64,000 nucleotides of DNA, taken from assembly GCA_022041995.1 (NCBI GenBank), contig CP074390.1, positions 992,001 to 1,056,000 of the forward strand. Direction: 5' to 3'. Below are positions 51,252 through 60,363 of the stretch, piece after piece. The notes beneath the pieces are model-generated. The model had not been told where the DNA came from, did no database searches, and saw only the letters and a list, made by a program, of their open reading frames with translations. Numbering within the stretch: position 1 is the stretch's first letter; every line of letters starts with the position of its first letter. The position numbers were made by a program, and so were the translations under genes. The DNA is from Cupriavidus necator. GTDB lineage: Bacteria; Pseudomonadota; Gammaproteobacteria; Burkholderiales; Burkholderiaceae.

Positions 51252-51686
51252 TCAGTCGTGCCCGGCACGCTTCTGGTCAATGAAGTGCTCAAGCTCGCTG
51301 CCCGGGTCTTCGTTGCCGGTACTCTCTTCGGCAACCGCCTCGCGTGCGAGCGGGCGCGGCCAGTATTCACCCTCGCCGTCGCGTATGGGCTCGCCGTGGC
51401 TGGCGGGATTGAAATCCGTCCACTGGCCGCATTCCCAGTTGCCTTGCGCGCGTTCCAGCCCGCTCGCGCCGGCCTCGCGCAGCACGTCCACGGCAACGGA
51501 GCCAAGCCCGTTGTTGACGCACGCCGCCAGCATGACGCGGTCCGCTGCGCCGCGGTCCGGCGCAGTGTCCTGGCCCACCGACATGATGGATACGTCCCAC
51601 ACGGAGAAGCCGCGCGCGAACAGGGTCCGTGCTACCTCTTCGGCGCTGGCAAGCGAATCGAAACGTCCGGCTACGATCGATGACAT
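51252..51686 (-). CDS. YflT-like (general stress protein 17M domain) protein
   Basis: A 144-residue protein whose first 40 residues (MSSIVAGRFDSLASAEEVA, then RTLFARGFSVWDVSIMSVG) match the short beta-alpha-beta repeat of general-stress YflT proteins. The rest is hydrophilic, with Pro, Glu and Asp rich segments (GNEDPGSELEHFIDQKRAGHD). ATG at 51686 fits the family start. It lies 43 bases upstream of the ParB-like gene, so they are likely cotranscribed. Its role is unknown. Confidence 0.65.
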   Translation of the reverse strand: MSSIVAGRFDSLASAEEVARTLFARGFSVWDVSIMSVGQDTAPDRGAADRVMLAACVNNGLGSVAVDVLREAGASGLERAQGNWECGQWTDFNPASHGEPIRDGEGEYWPRPLAREAVAEESTGNEDPGSELEHFIDQKRAGHD

Positions 51687-51858
51687 GGTGACTGACTCCA
51701 AAGATGGTGGCGAGGGTCATGACTGTTGCCATCCACATTGCAAAAGCCACGCCTGCGCCCGCTGTGCCGCACGGCGCGCGCGCGAACTGCATGGCGTGCA
51801 CGCCGGCGTGCAATATTTGCAAAGGCGGACCCGGAACTACATGCCTGGCCCTGGCGCC

Positions 51859-52716
51859 TCAGCCGTTGACGACCTCGCCGCCGTTGATGTGCAGGATCTG
51901 CCCGGTGATGTAGCTGGCTGCGTCGGACGCCAGGAACACAAAGCCCGCCGCCACCTCGAACGGTTGTCCCGGGCGGCCCATCGGCGTCTTCCTGCCAAAC
52001 TCGGCCACTTCTTCCGCCGTGAAGGTCGACGGGATCAGCGGCGTCCAGATCGGGCCCGGTGCGACGCCGTTGACACGGATGCCGCGATCGACCACCTGCA
52101 GCGCCAGCGAACGCGTGAATGACACGATCGCACCCTTGGTGGCTGAGTAGTCCAGCAGGTGCTTGCTGCCGCGATACGCGGTCACCGAGGTGGTGTTCAG
52201 TATTGACGCCCCCGCCTTCAGATGCGGCAGCACCGCGCGTGTCAGGTGGAACATCGCGAACACATTGGTGCGGAAGGTGGCCTCCACCTGGCCGGCGTCG
52301 ACGTCTTCCAGCGAGGCCTTGGGGTGTTGCTCGGCGGCATTGTTGACCAGGATGTCGAGCTTGCCGTACTGCTGCAACGCCTGTCGCGCCACGGCCTCGG
52401 CATGCGCGTGGTCGCCGAGGTCACCGGCGATTGCCAGGCATTTGCGGCCAGCCCCCTCTACCAGCTCGACGGTCTCGCGCGCATCGGCATGCTCATCGAG
52501 ATAGGCAATGGCGACATCGGCGCCTTCCCGCGCAAAGGCCACCGCAATGGCCCGCCCGATGCCGCTGTCGCCGCCGGTGATCAGCGACACGCGCCCGCGC
52601 AGCCGGCCGCTGCCGACATAGTCGTCGGCGCCACTGTCCGGCTGCGGCCGCATGGCGGCCTCCAGGCCCGGCTGGTGCGACTGGTGCTGGGGCGGGATGC
52701 TGGTCGGTGTGGACAT
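51859..52716 (-). CDS. Short-chain dehydrogenase/reductase (YghA-like)
   Basis: A 285-residue SDR: cofactor motif TGGDSGIGRAIA (about residues 46-57), NNAA, and the catalytic Ser-Tyr-Lys in NTTSVTAYRGSKHLLDYSATKG (written in two parts: NTTSVTAYRG and DYSATKG). The N-terminal tail (QSHQPGLEAAMRPQPDSG) is typical of YghA-like enzymes, whose substrate is unknown and which are linked to stress. AGGAG precedes ATG at 52716. It is divergent from the BON gene at 53060. Confidence 0.9.
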   Translation of the reverse strand: MSTPTSIPPQHQSHQPGLEAAMRPQPDSGADDYVGSGRLRGRVSLITGGDSGIGRAIAVAFAREGADVAIAYLDEHADARETVELVEGAGRKCLAIAGDLGDHAHAEAVARQALQQYGKLDILVNNAAEQHPKASLEDVDAGQVEATFRTNVFAMFHLTRAVLPHLKAGASILNTTSVTAYRGSKHLLDYSATKGAIVSFTRSLALQVVDRGIRVNGVAPGPIWTPLIPSTFTAEEVAEFGRKTPMGRPGQPFEVAAGFVFLASDAASYITGQILHINGGEVVNG

Positions 52717-53059
52717 GGCTGGCTCCTGTCTGCGCGGCCGCGTCGCGGCCCTTGCAGGTGCCGCGCAAGTTCCATGCCGCAAACGGCGAGCCCGCGCCAC
52801 GCCGCGGCTCCCGCGTAGGTGGCCGGCGCCCGCTGCCGTGACTGGCACGCCGCCCGTAACCCTTACATCGCCCGGCAAACCTTACAGCGCGCCATGCGCG
52901 CCAGCCAGCATGGTCCCGCCCGCGCGCCGGGGCACGGATATTGCGGCCATTGCAGGCATGAACGTCACCGGCCCGGCACGCCTGCGGCAGTTGCCGCACC
53001 GGCCTGCCGCACCAGGCAGTGCGGCGGAGGACGCCCGGGCCCACAGCCAGGAGGCAACC
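52717..53059. other. Divergent promoter region, no gene seen
   Basis: Holds the starts of two divergent genes (SDR and BON). Short frames run through it but none has a domain or ribosome site. No clear palindrome or -35/-10 pair was found. Confidence 0.4.
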
Positions 53060-54124
53060 ATGTTCAACTTCCGCAACGACCGCAGCCGCAGCGGCCCCCG
53101 CAACGGCACCGAATCGCAGCGCCGCGAGCGCGGTCCGGCGCAACGGATGCGCGACCCGAGCCGGGGCCGAGGCTCGGAGGACTGGGGACAGGAATGGGGT
53201 GAGGACTGGCGCGGGGACAGCAGCAGCCAATCCGCGCCTCCAGGCCGCGACAGCGAGTCCGCGCGCCATGGCGGCCCGTGGTACCAGCAGGACACGCCTG
53301 CTGGCCAGCGCCGCGGCAGCTGGGGCGAACAGGGCTATGGCGCGGCCGACACAGGCGGCACCGGCCATCCATACAGCAGCGGCTACGGCGGCTACCGGCC
53401 GGCCCCGCAGGACAGCGGCTACCGCAGCGAAGAACGCGAATCGGGCTACGGCTACCGCGATGAAGACCGCTTCGGCCCGCGCGGACGCCGCAGCGAAGCC
53501 AGCGAAGCGGACGACCCGCGCCAGCCTCGCCGGGGCTGGCACGGCGAAGAAGACTGGGGTGAACGCGGCGGCCGCGCCATGCACTGGCGCGAAGGCATGG
53601 AACGTGACCGCGCGCAGCGCGCCGGCCAGCCCAGCTATGGCGGCGGCTACTTTGGCGACGCCGGCAGCGGTGGCCAGTCGTACAGCGGCGGCCAGCGTGT
53701 GTACCCGGATGATCCGGGCTACCGGCGCCACGCGTCTTATGCAGCGCAAGCGGGAGCGCCAGGCGCCCAGCGCGCCGGGCGCCGTCCGGTTGGCCCCAAG
53801 GGCTACCGCCGCGCCGATGAGCGCGTACGCGAGGATGTGTGCGAACGCCTGGCAATGAACCCGTATGTCGATGTCGGCGACGTCAGCGTGGAAGTGGCCA
53901 ACGGCGTGGTGACGCTGGAGGGCACCGTGCGCGAGCGCCGCGAGAAGTACGTGATCGAAGACATTGCCGATGCCGTGTTCGGCGTCACCGAGGTGGACAA
54001 TCACCTGCGCGTGCAGCGCCAGCCAGGCGCCGCATGGGCGGCGGGCTCTGAGATCGGCGGCGACGATGCGGCCGGCACGGATGCGCCGGGGACCTCGCCC
54101 GAACGCACGCTGAACAAGAGTTGA
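53060..54124 (+). CDS. BON-domain protein, copy 2
   Basis: A 354-residue protein with the same build as that at 21550: a low-complexity, Arg, Gly, Tyr, Ser and Glu rich region (residues 1-250) and a C-terminal BON domain (YRRADERVREDVCERLAMNP, DVGDVSVEVANGVVTLEGTV, VTEVDNHLRVQR). No signal peptide is visible. CAGGAGG precedes the ATG. It is followed seven bases later by the ParB-like gene copy 2, so they are probably one transcript. Confidence 0.87.
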   Translation: MFNFRNDRSRSGPRNGTESQRRERGPAQRMRDPSRGRGSEDWGQEWGEDWRGDSSSQSAPPGRDSESARHGGPWYQQDTPAGQRRGSWGEQGYGAADTGGTGHPYSSGYGGYRPAPQDSGYRSEERESGYGYRDEDRFGPRGRRSEASEADDPRQPRRGWHGEEDWGERGGRAMHWREGMERDRAQRAGQPSYGGGYFGDAGSGGQSYSGGQRVYPDDPGYRRHASYAAQAGAPGAQRAGRRPVGPKGYRRADERVREDVCERLAMNPYVDVGDVSVEVANGVVTLEGTVRERREKYVIEDIADAVFGVTEVDNHLRVQRQPGAAWAAGSEIGGDDAAGTDAPGTSPERTLNKS

Positions 54125-54131
54125 TGCGCCC

Positions 54132-54766
54132 GTGCGCCGCCAGCCTCGCAAGCTGCGCCCAGGCAGCAAGCTGATGGTGCCGCTGGATGCCCTGCATCCC
54201 ACCCAGATCACGGTTGGCGGCTACCACGTCGCGCAGAAAGTCCATGTCACCCGGCGCGTGCCCCCGAACACCGCGCCGCGTTTCTGGACCGGCACCGTGT
54301 ACACCTGGTGATTGGTCCGGAACAGACCCTGTACGTGGTCGATCACCATCACTGGGTGCGCGCCTGGCACGATCTCGGGCTCACCCAAGTGCCGGGCCTG
54401 GTGCGCGCCGACCTGAGCGACATGGGCGTGCCGGCGTTCTGGCGCCACATGGTGGCCGAGCACATGGTCCACCCTTATGACGAGCACGGGCGCCGCCGTC
54501 CGCTGACAGAATTGCCTGCCGGCGTCCACGACATGCGCGACGACCCGTATCGCAGCCTGGAGGCCTTCGTGCAGCTGGCCGGTGGCTATCGCAAGGTCAA
54601 GACCGCCTATATGGATTTCCGCTGGGCCGACTACTTCCGCCGCCACGTGGCGGGCCCGTTCGACACCACGCATCACTTTGCCATCGCGCTGGCGCAGGCG
54701 TTCCGGCTGGCGCACGCTGCGGGCGCGCGCGGCCTGCCGGGCTATATCGGCCCATTGGGGTGCTGA
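54132..54766 (+). pseudogene. ParB/Srx-fold protein, copy 2, broken by a one-base frameshift
   Basis: Starting at GTG 54132 it reads LRPGSKLMVPLDALHPTQIT, then VGGYHVAQKVHVTRRVPPNT, matching the N-terminal half of copy 1. The frame breaks at CCGCGTTTCTGG (54276-54287) and continues one base behind as FLDRHRVHLVIGPEQTLYVV, DHHHWVRAWHDLG and MRDDPYRSLEAF. One extra T in the TTT at 54281-54283 joins the halves (APRFLDRHRVHL). The reading frame is otherwise complete (about 211 residues), so an undercall is likely. Confidence 0.8.
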
Positions 54767-54815
54767 GCGGGTTCAGCCGTGCGTGCCTGCTGCCAGCGAC
54801 ATGGCGCAAGCCACG

Positions 54816-55694
54816 CTATGGCGCGCCGGATGCCGTCTCCGGGGCGCTGGCGGACTCGGCCAGCGGCATGTCCGGTTCGTCGGCCGGCGCCTGCGGCGCG
54901 GGCCGCTCCGCAGGCGGCTCTGCAGGCGGCTCCGCGCGTTCGGCGCTGACCGGGCCCGCGCGCGCGACGGTAATCATTTCGCGCAGCCAGTTGACCAGCA
55001 GGCTGCTGTAGCCGCGCTGGCTTTCCTCATCCGTCAGGCCGTGGTCGGCCCCCTTGATCACGCGGTAGGTCATGGAGCTGGCGTGCACGCAGGCATCCAC
55101 GTAGCTCATCACCGCGGCGTGCGGCACCACCTGGTCATGCTCGGATTCGATCACCAGCACGTCGCCGGCAAATTCCGCGCACGCGCGCAGGGCGCGGTTG
55201 CTCTCGGGCGGCACCACGCTGCGCCGGTAGGCCACCAGGTCCTGTTCGCGATGCAGCTGGCGCTTGGGCAGTTCCCAGCCCGAGTCCATGTACAGCGCCG
55301 GCGCGCGGAACGCCATCCAGCGCACCTGGCGCAGCGTGCTCAGCAGCGCCGCCAGGTAGCCGCCGTAGCTGCTGCCCACCACCGCGATGGCGTTGCGGTC
55401 CACCTCGGGCTGGCGCACCAGCACATCGTAGGCGGCCACCACGTCGGCCAGGTTGCGCATGCGGCTGACCGTCTCATATTGCGCCTGGGTGCCGGCGTGC
55501 CCGGTCAGGTCGAAGGTCAGGCAGACACAGCCCAGCCCCGCCACCTTGCGCGCGCGCGCCAGGTATTGCTGCTGGCTGCCGCCCCAGCCGTGGACGAACA
55601 GCACGCCCGGCAGCCTGGTCTGCGGGCTGATCAGGGTGCCGGCAATGGTGCCGCCTTCGCTTTGTATCTGCAGCAGGTCTTCATGCGTTGCCAT
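54816..55694 (-). CDS. Alpha/beta hydrolase (dienelactone hydrolase/S9-like)
   Basis: A 292-residue hydrolase with PGVLFVHGWGGSQQQYLA, the nucleophile motif VVGSSYGGYLAA, an acid in VIESEHDQVVP and a histidine in KGADHGLTDEES. The C-terminal tail is Pro, Ala and Glu rich (about 45 residues) and probably disordered. It has no signal peptide. It overlaps the upstream DUF3182 gene by 14 bases, so the two are cotranscribed; the substrate is unknown. Confidence 0.85.
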   Translation of the reverse strand: MATHEDLLQIQSEGGTIAGTLISPQTRLPGVLFVHGWGGSQQQYLARARKVAGLGCVCLTFDLTGHAGTQAQYETVSRMRNLADVVAAYDVLVRQPEVDRNAIAVVGSSYGGYLAALLSTLRQVRWMAFRAPALYMDSGWELPKRQLHREQDLVAYRRSVVPPESNRALRACAEFAGDVLVIESEHDQVVPHAAVMSYVDACVHASSMTYRVIKGADHGLTDEESQRGYSSLLVNWLREMITVARAGPVSAERAEPPAEPPAERPAPQAPADEPDMPLAESASAPETASGAP

Positions 55695-56874
55695 CGGATT
55701 CAGGCTCCAGTCGTGCGTATTTGGTCAACGGACCGGCGTGCCGGTCCTCTCCCTGGAAGTAGATCTCGGCGTTGTCCGGCACGCGCACGCCCTTGCCATA
55801 GACCTCGCGCGTGGCAGCCACCACGCGGGCGCGGCGCGGGTCCTCGCGCAGCGCGGCCAGCGCCGCCAGTTCGGCGCCGGTCGCGCCACCCACCCGCCAG
55901 GACTGTTCCAGCACGCCCCCAAGCACTTGCCCGTCGCCGGCGCTGCCCGCGGGCGGGCCGAAGGCGACGTCGTAGTTGCAGCGCGACAGCACCATGCCCC
56001 CGGCATCGCCATAGCAGGCCAGCGCGGCTTCGTGGTACACCATCGCGGCGCGCACCGCGGCCAGCGCGCGGGCGTCGAACGGATGCTGCAGCAGCGCCTC
56101 GAGGCCGCCGCGCACCATCGTCAGCGTGGAGCCGCCATAGACCTTCTGCCCGTGGTTGTTGGCAGTGAGCCCTTGCGTGCCACAGTAGCTGGCCCGCAGG
56201 CCTGCCAGCTCCACCTGCCCCACGCTGTAGGTCTGCGGCGCGTCCAGGTCGCGCTCCGCCACCAGGCCATGGGCTTGCACCACGTCGGGCGCCATCGCGG
56301 CAAGCGCCTCGTCCAGCGAGCGTTCATCGTGGACCACGCGCTGGCCCAGCCCGCCGACGCCGCATGGTTCTTTCAGCCGTACCGGCCCCAGCGCCAGCAG
56401 GCGCATTGCCGCAATCCGCGCATCGCTGAGCGTGAAGGCGGTAAAGCCCGGCAGCGTGGCGCCCACCACGCGCCGTACAAAGTCCTCGGACCAGCCCCGC
56501 GGCGCTGCGGCGCCGGGTGCCACCAGGCCGTGCGTGATCGCCTTGGTGGCCACGAAGGCATAAGGCACCACCCCGCCAAACAGGTCGCCCTCGTCCCGCA
56601 CGCCCAGGTCCTGGGCCAGCGTACGGCCCACCAGAGTCTGCGCGGGCACCAGGTATGGCGCAGGCGCCCCCGCATCCGGCGCGGCGTAGGGGCCTGCAAA
56701 GGCAAGACCCGCGATGTCAGCGACCTTGCGGGCAATATTGGCAAGGGTCGTGCCATGGTGGCTGTCGGCCTTGCCCAGGGACTCGCAACCGTAGACCATC
56801 ACCGCGCGGCTGCGTGCCGGCGGGTTGCCCGCGGCAGCGCGTTTTCGATGCGTTGTCTTGCTCGGTTCGGACAC
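55681..56874 (-). CDS. DUF3182 family protein
   Basis: A 397-residue protein with MVYGCESLGKADSHHGTTLA, RVRDEG-like and VRLKEPCGVGGLGQRVVHD segments typical of DUF3182, which resembles an ATP-grasp-like fold. Function is unknown; in related bacteria it neighbours alpha/beta hydrolase genes, as here. GTG at 56874 follows AAGGAG at a six-base spacing and is preferred; the frame runs upstream to 56925. It is the first gene of a two-gene leftward operon. Confidence 0.75.
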   Translation of the reverse strand: MSEPSKTTHRKRAAAGNPPARSRAVMVYGCESLGKADSHHGTTLANIARKVADIAGLAFAGPYAAPDAGAPAPYLVPAQTLVGRTLAQDLGVRDEGDLFGGVVPYAFVATKAITHGLVAPGAAAPRGWSEDFVRRVVGATLPGFTAFTLSDARIAAMRLLALGPVRLKEPCGVGGLGQRVVHDERSLDEALAAMAPDVVQAHGLVAERDLDAPQTYSVGQVELAGLRASYCGTQGLTANNHGQKVYGGSTLTMVRGGLEALLQHPFDARALAAVRAAMVYHEAALACYGDAGGMVLSRCNYDVAFGPPAGSAGDGQVLGGVLEQSWRVGGATGAELAALAALREDPRRARVVAATREVYGKGVRVPDNAEIYFQGEDRHAGPLTKYARLEPESDGNA

Positions 56875-56934
56875 GGGCGGCTCCTTGCTGGTGGCTCTCG
56901 CTCGATGGGGTGGGAGGGGCCGCATGGCGCCGGG

Positions 56935-57500
56935 CTAAGAGCTGGCCGCCACGGTGGGGGAGCGGCTCCCGGCATCGCCGCCGGCCGGCCGGCCCCCGCG
57001 CGCTGCGCGCGCCTGCCGCTTCGCGGCGTGGTTCTCGCGCGCCTCGTCCAGCGAATGGCTCGACTTGATACCGTCTTCCTTGCCAGCCAGCTCGGCCAGG
57101 TGGCGATAGAAGGTCACCAGCTGGCGCAGTTCCTCCTCATCCAGGTCCTCGATCGACACCAGCATATTGCTGGCTTCGCGGTGCGAGGCGAGCAGTTCAT
57201 TGAGCTTCAGGTGGACCGCGATCGCGTCCTTGTTCTGGCTCTGCTGGATCAGGAACACCATCAGGAAGGTAATGATGGTGGTGCCGGTATTAATGACCAG
57301 TTGCCAGTTCTCGGAATAGGCAAACAGCGGACCGGTGATGGCCCATGCTGCGATCACGCCGACGGCCAGCACGAACGCCACCGGCGATCCGGCCTGACGC
57401 GTGGCCGCGCCGGCGAAACGGTCAAAGGCATGCAGCACGGCATGCTTGCCGGACCCGGGGCGATCGGCAACGCCTGGGGGATTGGGGGGGATTTTTTCAT
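56935..57500 (-). pseudogene. Low-affinity iron permease-like protein with a frameshift near the start
   Basis: The main frame (GTG at 57438, 167 residues) has two membrane segments (SPVAFVLAVGVIAAWAITG and LVINTGTTIITFLMVFLI), then QQSQNKDAIAVHLKLNELLA, the Iron_permease pattern. Upstream, ATG at 57498-57500 opens MKKSPP but is one base out of frame; adding one C to the C7 tract (plus-strand G7 at 57484-57490) gives MKKSPPNPPGVADRPGSGKH running into the main frame. This suggests an undercall or a phase-variable tract. Without the extension the protein may still be made from GTG. Confidence 0.7.
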
Positions 57501-57540
57501 TGTTACGCTCTCACAGTGGGGGTGATTGGGCTGTCGCTAC

Positions 57541-58260
57541 GCGGTTGGTTGTCTTGCTTGATTTGGCGTGGGCTGTTTCGCCGGCGTAGCCGGCGACTTA
57601 CTTCTTGTCCAAGCGACAAGAAGTAAGCAAGAAACGCGTCGCCTTTGCGGCTGGCAATCCATTCCTCGGCGTTGGTAGTTCGGGCGGCGGTGATTTCCGT
57701 TCGATGTGGGTGCCCGTTCGACCCGGCTACGCCCCCTGTCCGGTGCCTCCGTCCACGGACTATTGGACGAACCCGACTTTAGGGGATTGGCAGCCTGCTA
57801 AGACCGCCATCGGTGGGACGCCTACGGCTGCGCTGCGCGCCGGCCCGAAGCAGAGCGACCGACCACGTCCTGACAGCGTTCGGTTCGCCATCTTCCGCGA
57901 CCACGCGGTGCGAGCGCAGCGATGCACTCCGTGCCCGTGCCTCCGACCTGAGATGCTGCGTGCGCGCAGCGCAGCCGAAGGCGTCCCACCGATAACCTGG
58001 TTAGCAGGCTGCCAACAACCTAAAGTCGGGTTCGTCCAATAGTCCGTGGACGCAGGCACCAGACAGGAAGCGTAGCTGGCTCGAACCACCAATCACATCA
58101 GCGGAAATCACCACCCCCCGAATCACCAACGCCGTGCAATTTATTGCCAGCCGCACAGGCGACGCGTTTTTTGGTTACTTTTTGTCGCTCGGACAAAAAG
58201 TGACTCGCCGGCTGCGCCGGCGAAACAGCCCACGCCAGTCAAGCACGACAAGCAAACCGC
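57541..58260. repeat. 720-bp near-palindromic dispersed element
   Basis: Left arm (57541 to about 57841) and right arm (about 57961 to 58260) are inverted copies: GCGGTT at the left end pairs with AACCGC at the right, and blocks such as GGCGTGGGCTGTTTCGCCGG, CCCGACTTTAGG, GGCAGCCTGCTAA and TCGGTGGGACGCC occur in both. A centre of about 119 bases is not symmetric. Each arm carries two hairpins near its outer end: CTTACTTCTTGTC...GACAAGAAGTAAG and CGCCGGC...GCCGGCG. The open frames on both strands encode related strings (STDYWTNPTLG) because the arms are inverted copies; they are not supported as genes. Confidence 0.85.
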
Positions 58261-58279
58261 ATGCGCCAAAACACCCCCA

Positions 58280-58752
58280 TCACCTCCCCCTATCATCCCA
58301 AGGGTCATACCGCTCCGCCTCCCAATAAGGCGCAATCCCGTAATACTGGTGAATGCTGGTAGCCCACTGCGAGTCCGCCATGCTAGGCCAGTGGTCCTTG
58401 TCAAACCCCGGTGCGGCCTTGAGCCGGTCCCTCTCAACACCGAGCACGAAACACTTGCGCCGGGTGTCGAGCGTGAGCGCAGACCACGGCAAGGCAAAGA
58501 GCTTTTCGCCGATGCCAAGGAAGCCGCCCATGGCCAGCACCGCGTAGGCCACGCGCCCGCCCAGCACGTCGATCATGATGTGGTCGATGGTGCCGATCTC
58601 GTCGCCGGCGGGGTCAACCACCTTGTTGCCCTCAAGCGTGTCGGCTGCCATCACGAATGGACCCGGCCCCGGGAATTGCGGTCGATGCCGCCGACGATGG
58701 ATGCGCCGTGCGGCGGTTGTTCGCCAGGGGGTTCAGGTTGGACTCGGGTCAT
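58280..58752 (-). pseudogene. PRC-barrel domain protein broken by a one-base frameshift
   Basis: The main frame (from ATG 58651, about 123 residues) reads MAADTLEGNKVVDPAGDEIG, TIDHIMIDVLGGRVAYAVLAM and so on, a PRC-barrel. The natural start is ATG at 58750-58752: MTRVQPEPPGEQPPHGASIV, then GGIDRNSRG, after which the frame slips. One extra G in the G4 tract (plus C4 at 58667-58670) joins RNSRGPGPFVMAADTLEG, as in other PRC-barrel proteins of this kind. A stop (TGA) otherwise ends the first frame. PRC-barrels are linked to RNA processing and stress. Confidence 0.8.
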
Positions 58753-58843
58753 GGCTATCTCCGTTTGTGGCGGGCCGCGGCGCGGGCACTGGGGCACCGC
58801 GCCGCGGCACCGGGATGGACTCAGGGTGACGGACGTGTGCGCT

Positions 58844-59359
<516 letters not shown>

Positions 59360-59415
59360 CTACGTGTAGCGCACGCGACAGGCCGGTAAAAACTACATCG
59401 TTGCGCGGCGCCGCG

Positions 59416-60222
59416 TCAGGCGCGCATGTGGCGCGGGAACCTGACGGCAATGCAGACGCTGATCCTGTCGCTATCGCTGCCATCGTTTTCCGCGCTCAGC
59501 GCCGCCCCGTGCATTTCCACCATGCGGCGCGTCAGCAGCAGCGCGCTGCTCTGCCGGGCCGGGGCAGCACCATCCGGTGCCGCCCGGCGCCCGAAGAAAT
59601 CGGTCAGCGCGGCCAGCCGGCTGGCGCTGCGCTGCGGGTCCAGCGGCGGGCTCTCGGTGATACGCAGCTTCACGTGATCCGGCTCGCTGAATAGCCGCAC
59701 GGCGACCGAGCCGCCGGCCGGCGCGCGCCAGATGCAATGCACCAGCAGGTGCCGCAGCAGCGGGGCCAGCCGCACGGCGTCGCCATCGATCAGATAGCCT
59801 GCTTCCGACGATCCGGCCGCACCATCAGTGGCGACCGGCGACAACAGCACGCCACGGGCTTCGGCCGCGGGACGGCGGTCGGCAATGGCCTGGGTCATGA
59901 GCGCCAGCAGGTCCAGGCGCTGCCAGCGCGGTGCGCCCTCGTCGGCCAGCAGCCGCACGGCTTCTTCCATCTCCTCGATCAGCGCCAGTTGCTGCTGCAT
60001 GCCGGAGCGAATTCCGTCCAGCGCGCGCTGCGCGGGCGCCGGCGTGGAATCGAAGGCGCGGTCCAGCACATAGGCCCAGCTCTGGATGGCGTTCAGCGAC
60101 GAACGCAGGTCATGCGCCGATTGCTCGATCAGCGCGCTCACCTCTTGCACGCTGCGCACGGCACCGGCTGGCGAAGAGTGCGGAGCGTCCGGCATCGCGG
60201 ACTGCGGGGGTTGCTGCGTCAT
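59416..60222 (-). CDS. Degenerate histidine kinase-like protein
   Basis: A 268-residue cytoplasmic protein with an H-box like QSAHDLRSSLNAIQSWAYVL (histidine about residue 39) and a helical dimerisation region, but its ATPase domain lacks usual signatures: the N-box asparagine is missing (LLRHLLVHCIWRAP) and no DxGxG or GxGxG is seen. It may bind a partner or phosphate without ATP-driven kinase activity. It follows the NtrC-type regulator by 141 bases on the same strand, so the pair may act together. ATG at 60222 is chosen. Confidence 0.65.
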   Translation of the reverse strand: MTQQPPQSAMPDAPHSSPAGAVRSVQEVSALIEQSAHDLRSSLNAIQSWAYVLDRAFDSTPAPAQRALDGIRSGMQQQLALIEEMEEAVRLLADEGAPRWQRLDLLALMTQAIADRRPAAEARGVLLSPVATDGAAGSSEAGYLIDGDAVRLAPLLRHLLVHCIWRAPAGGSVAVRLFSEPDHVKLRITESPPLDPQRSASRLAALTDFFGRRAAPDGAAPARQSSALLLTRRMVEMHGAALSAENDGSDSDRISVCIAVRFPRHMRA

Positions 60223-60363
60223 GTGCGGCTCGGCATTGGCACGTCCCGGGCCGGATTGGCCGGGTCGGATGCACTGGACGGAAGCAAGAAACGTGCTGCA
60301 CAGGGCGCTGCCGCCCGCTGGCACAGGTGCAATCCCCGCAAACGCAGGCGCTGGCTCACGCCG

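Noticed and set aside
52882..53295. Antisense frames in the BON gene
   Set aside because: High-GC shadows of the low-complexity coding region with no family features.
57605..58092. Two opposing open frames inside the palindromic element that encode similar strings
   Set aside because: The similarity is forced by the inverted arms, the same strings recur from repeats, and there is no ribosome site.
58134..58328. A 64-residue frame starting MQFIASRTGDAFF
   Set aside because: It is a translation of the repeat arm and its hairpins, not a gene.
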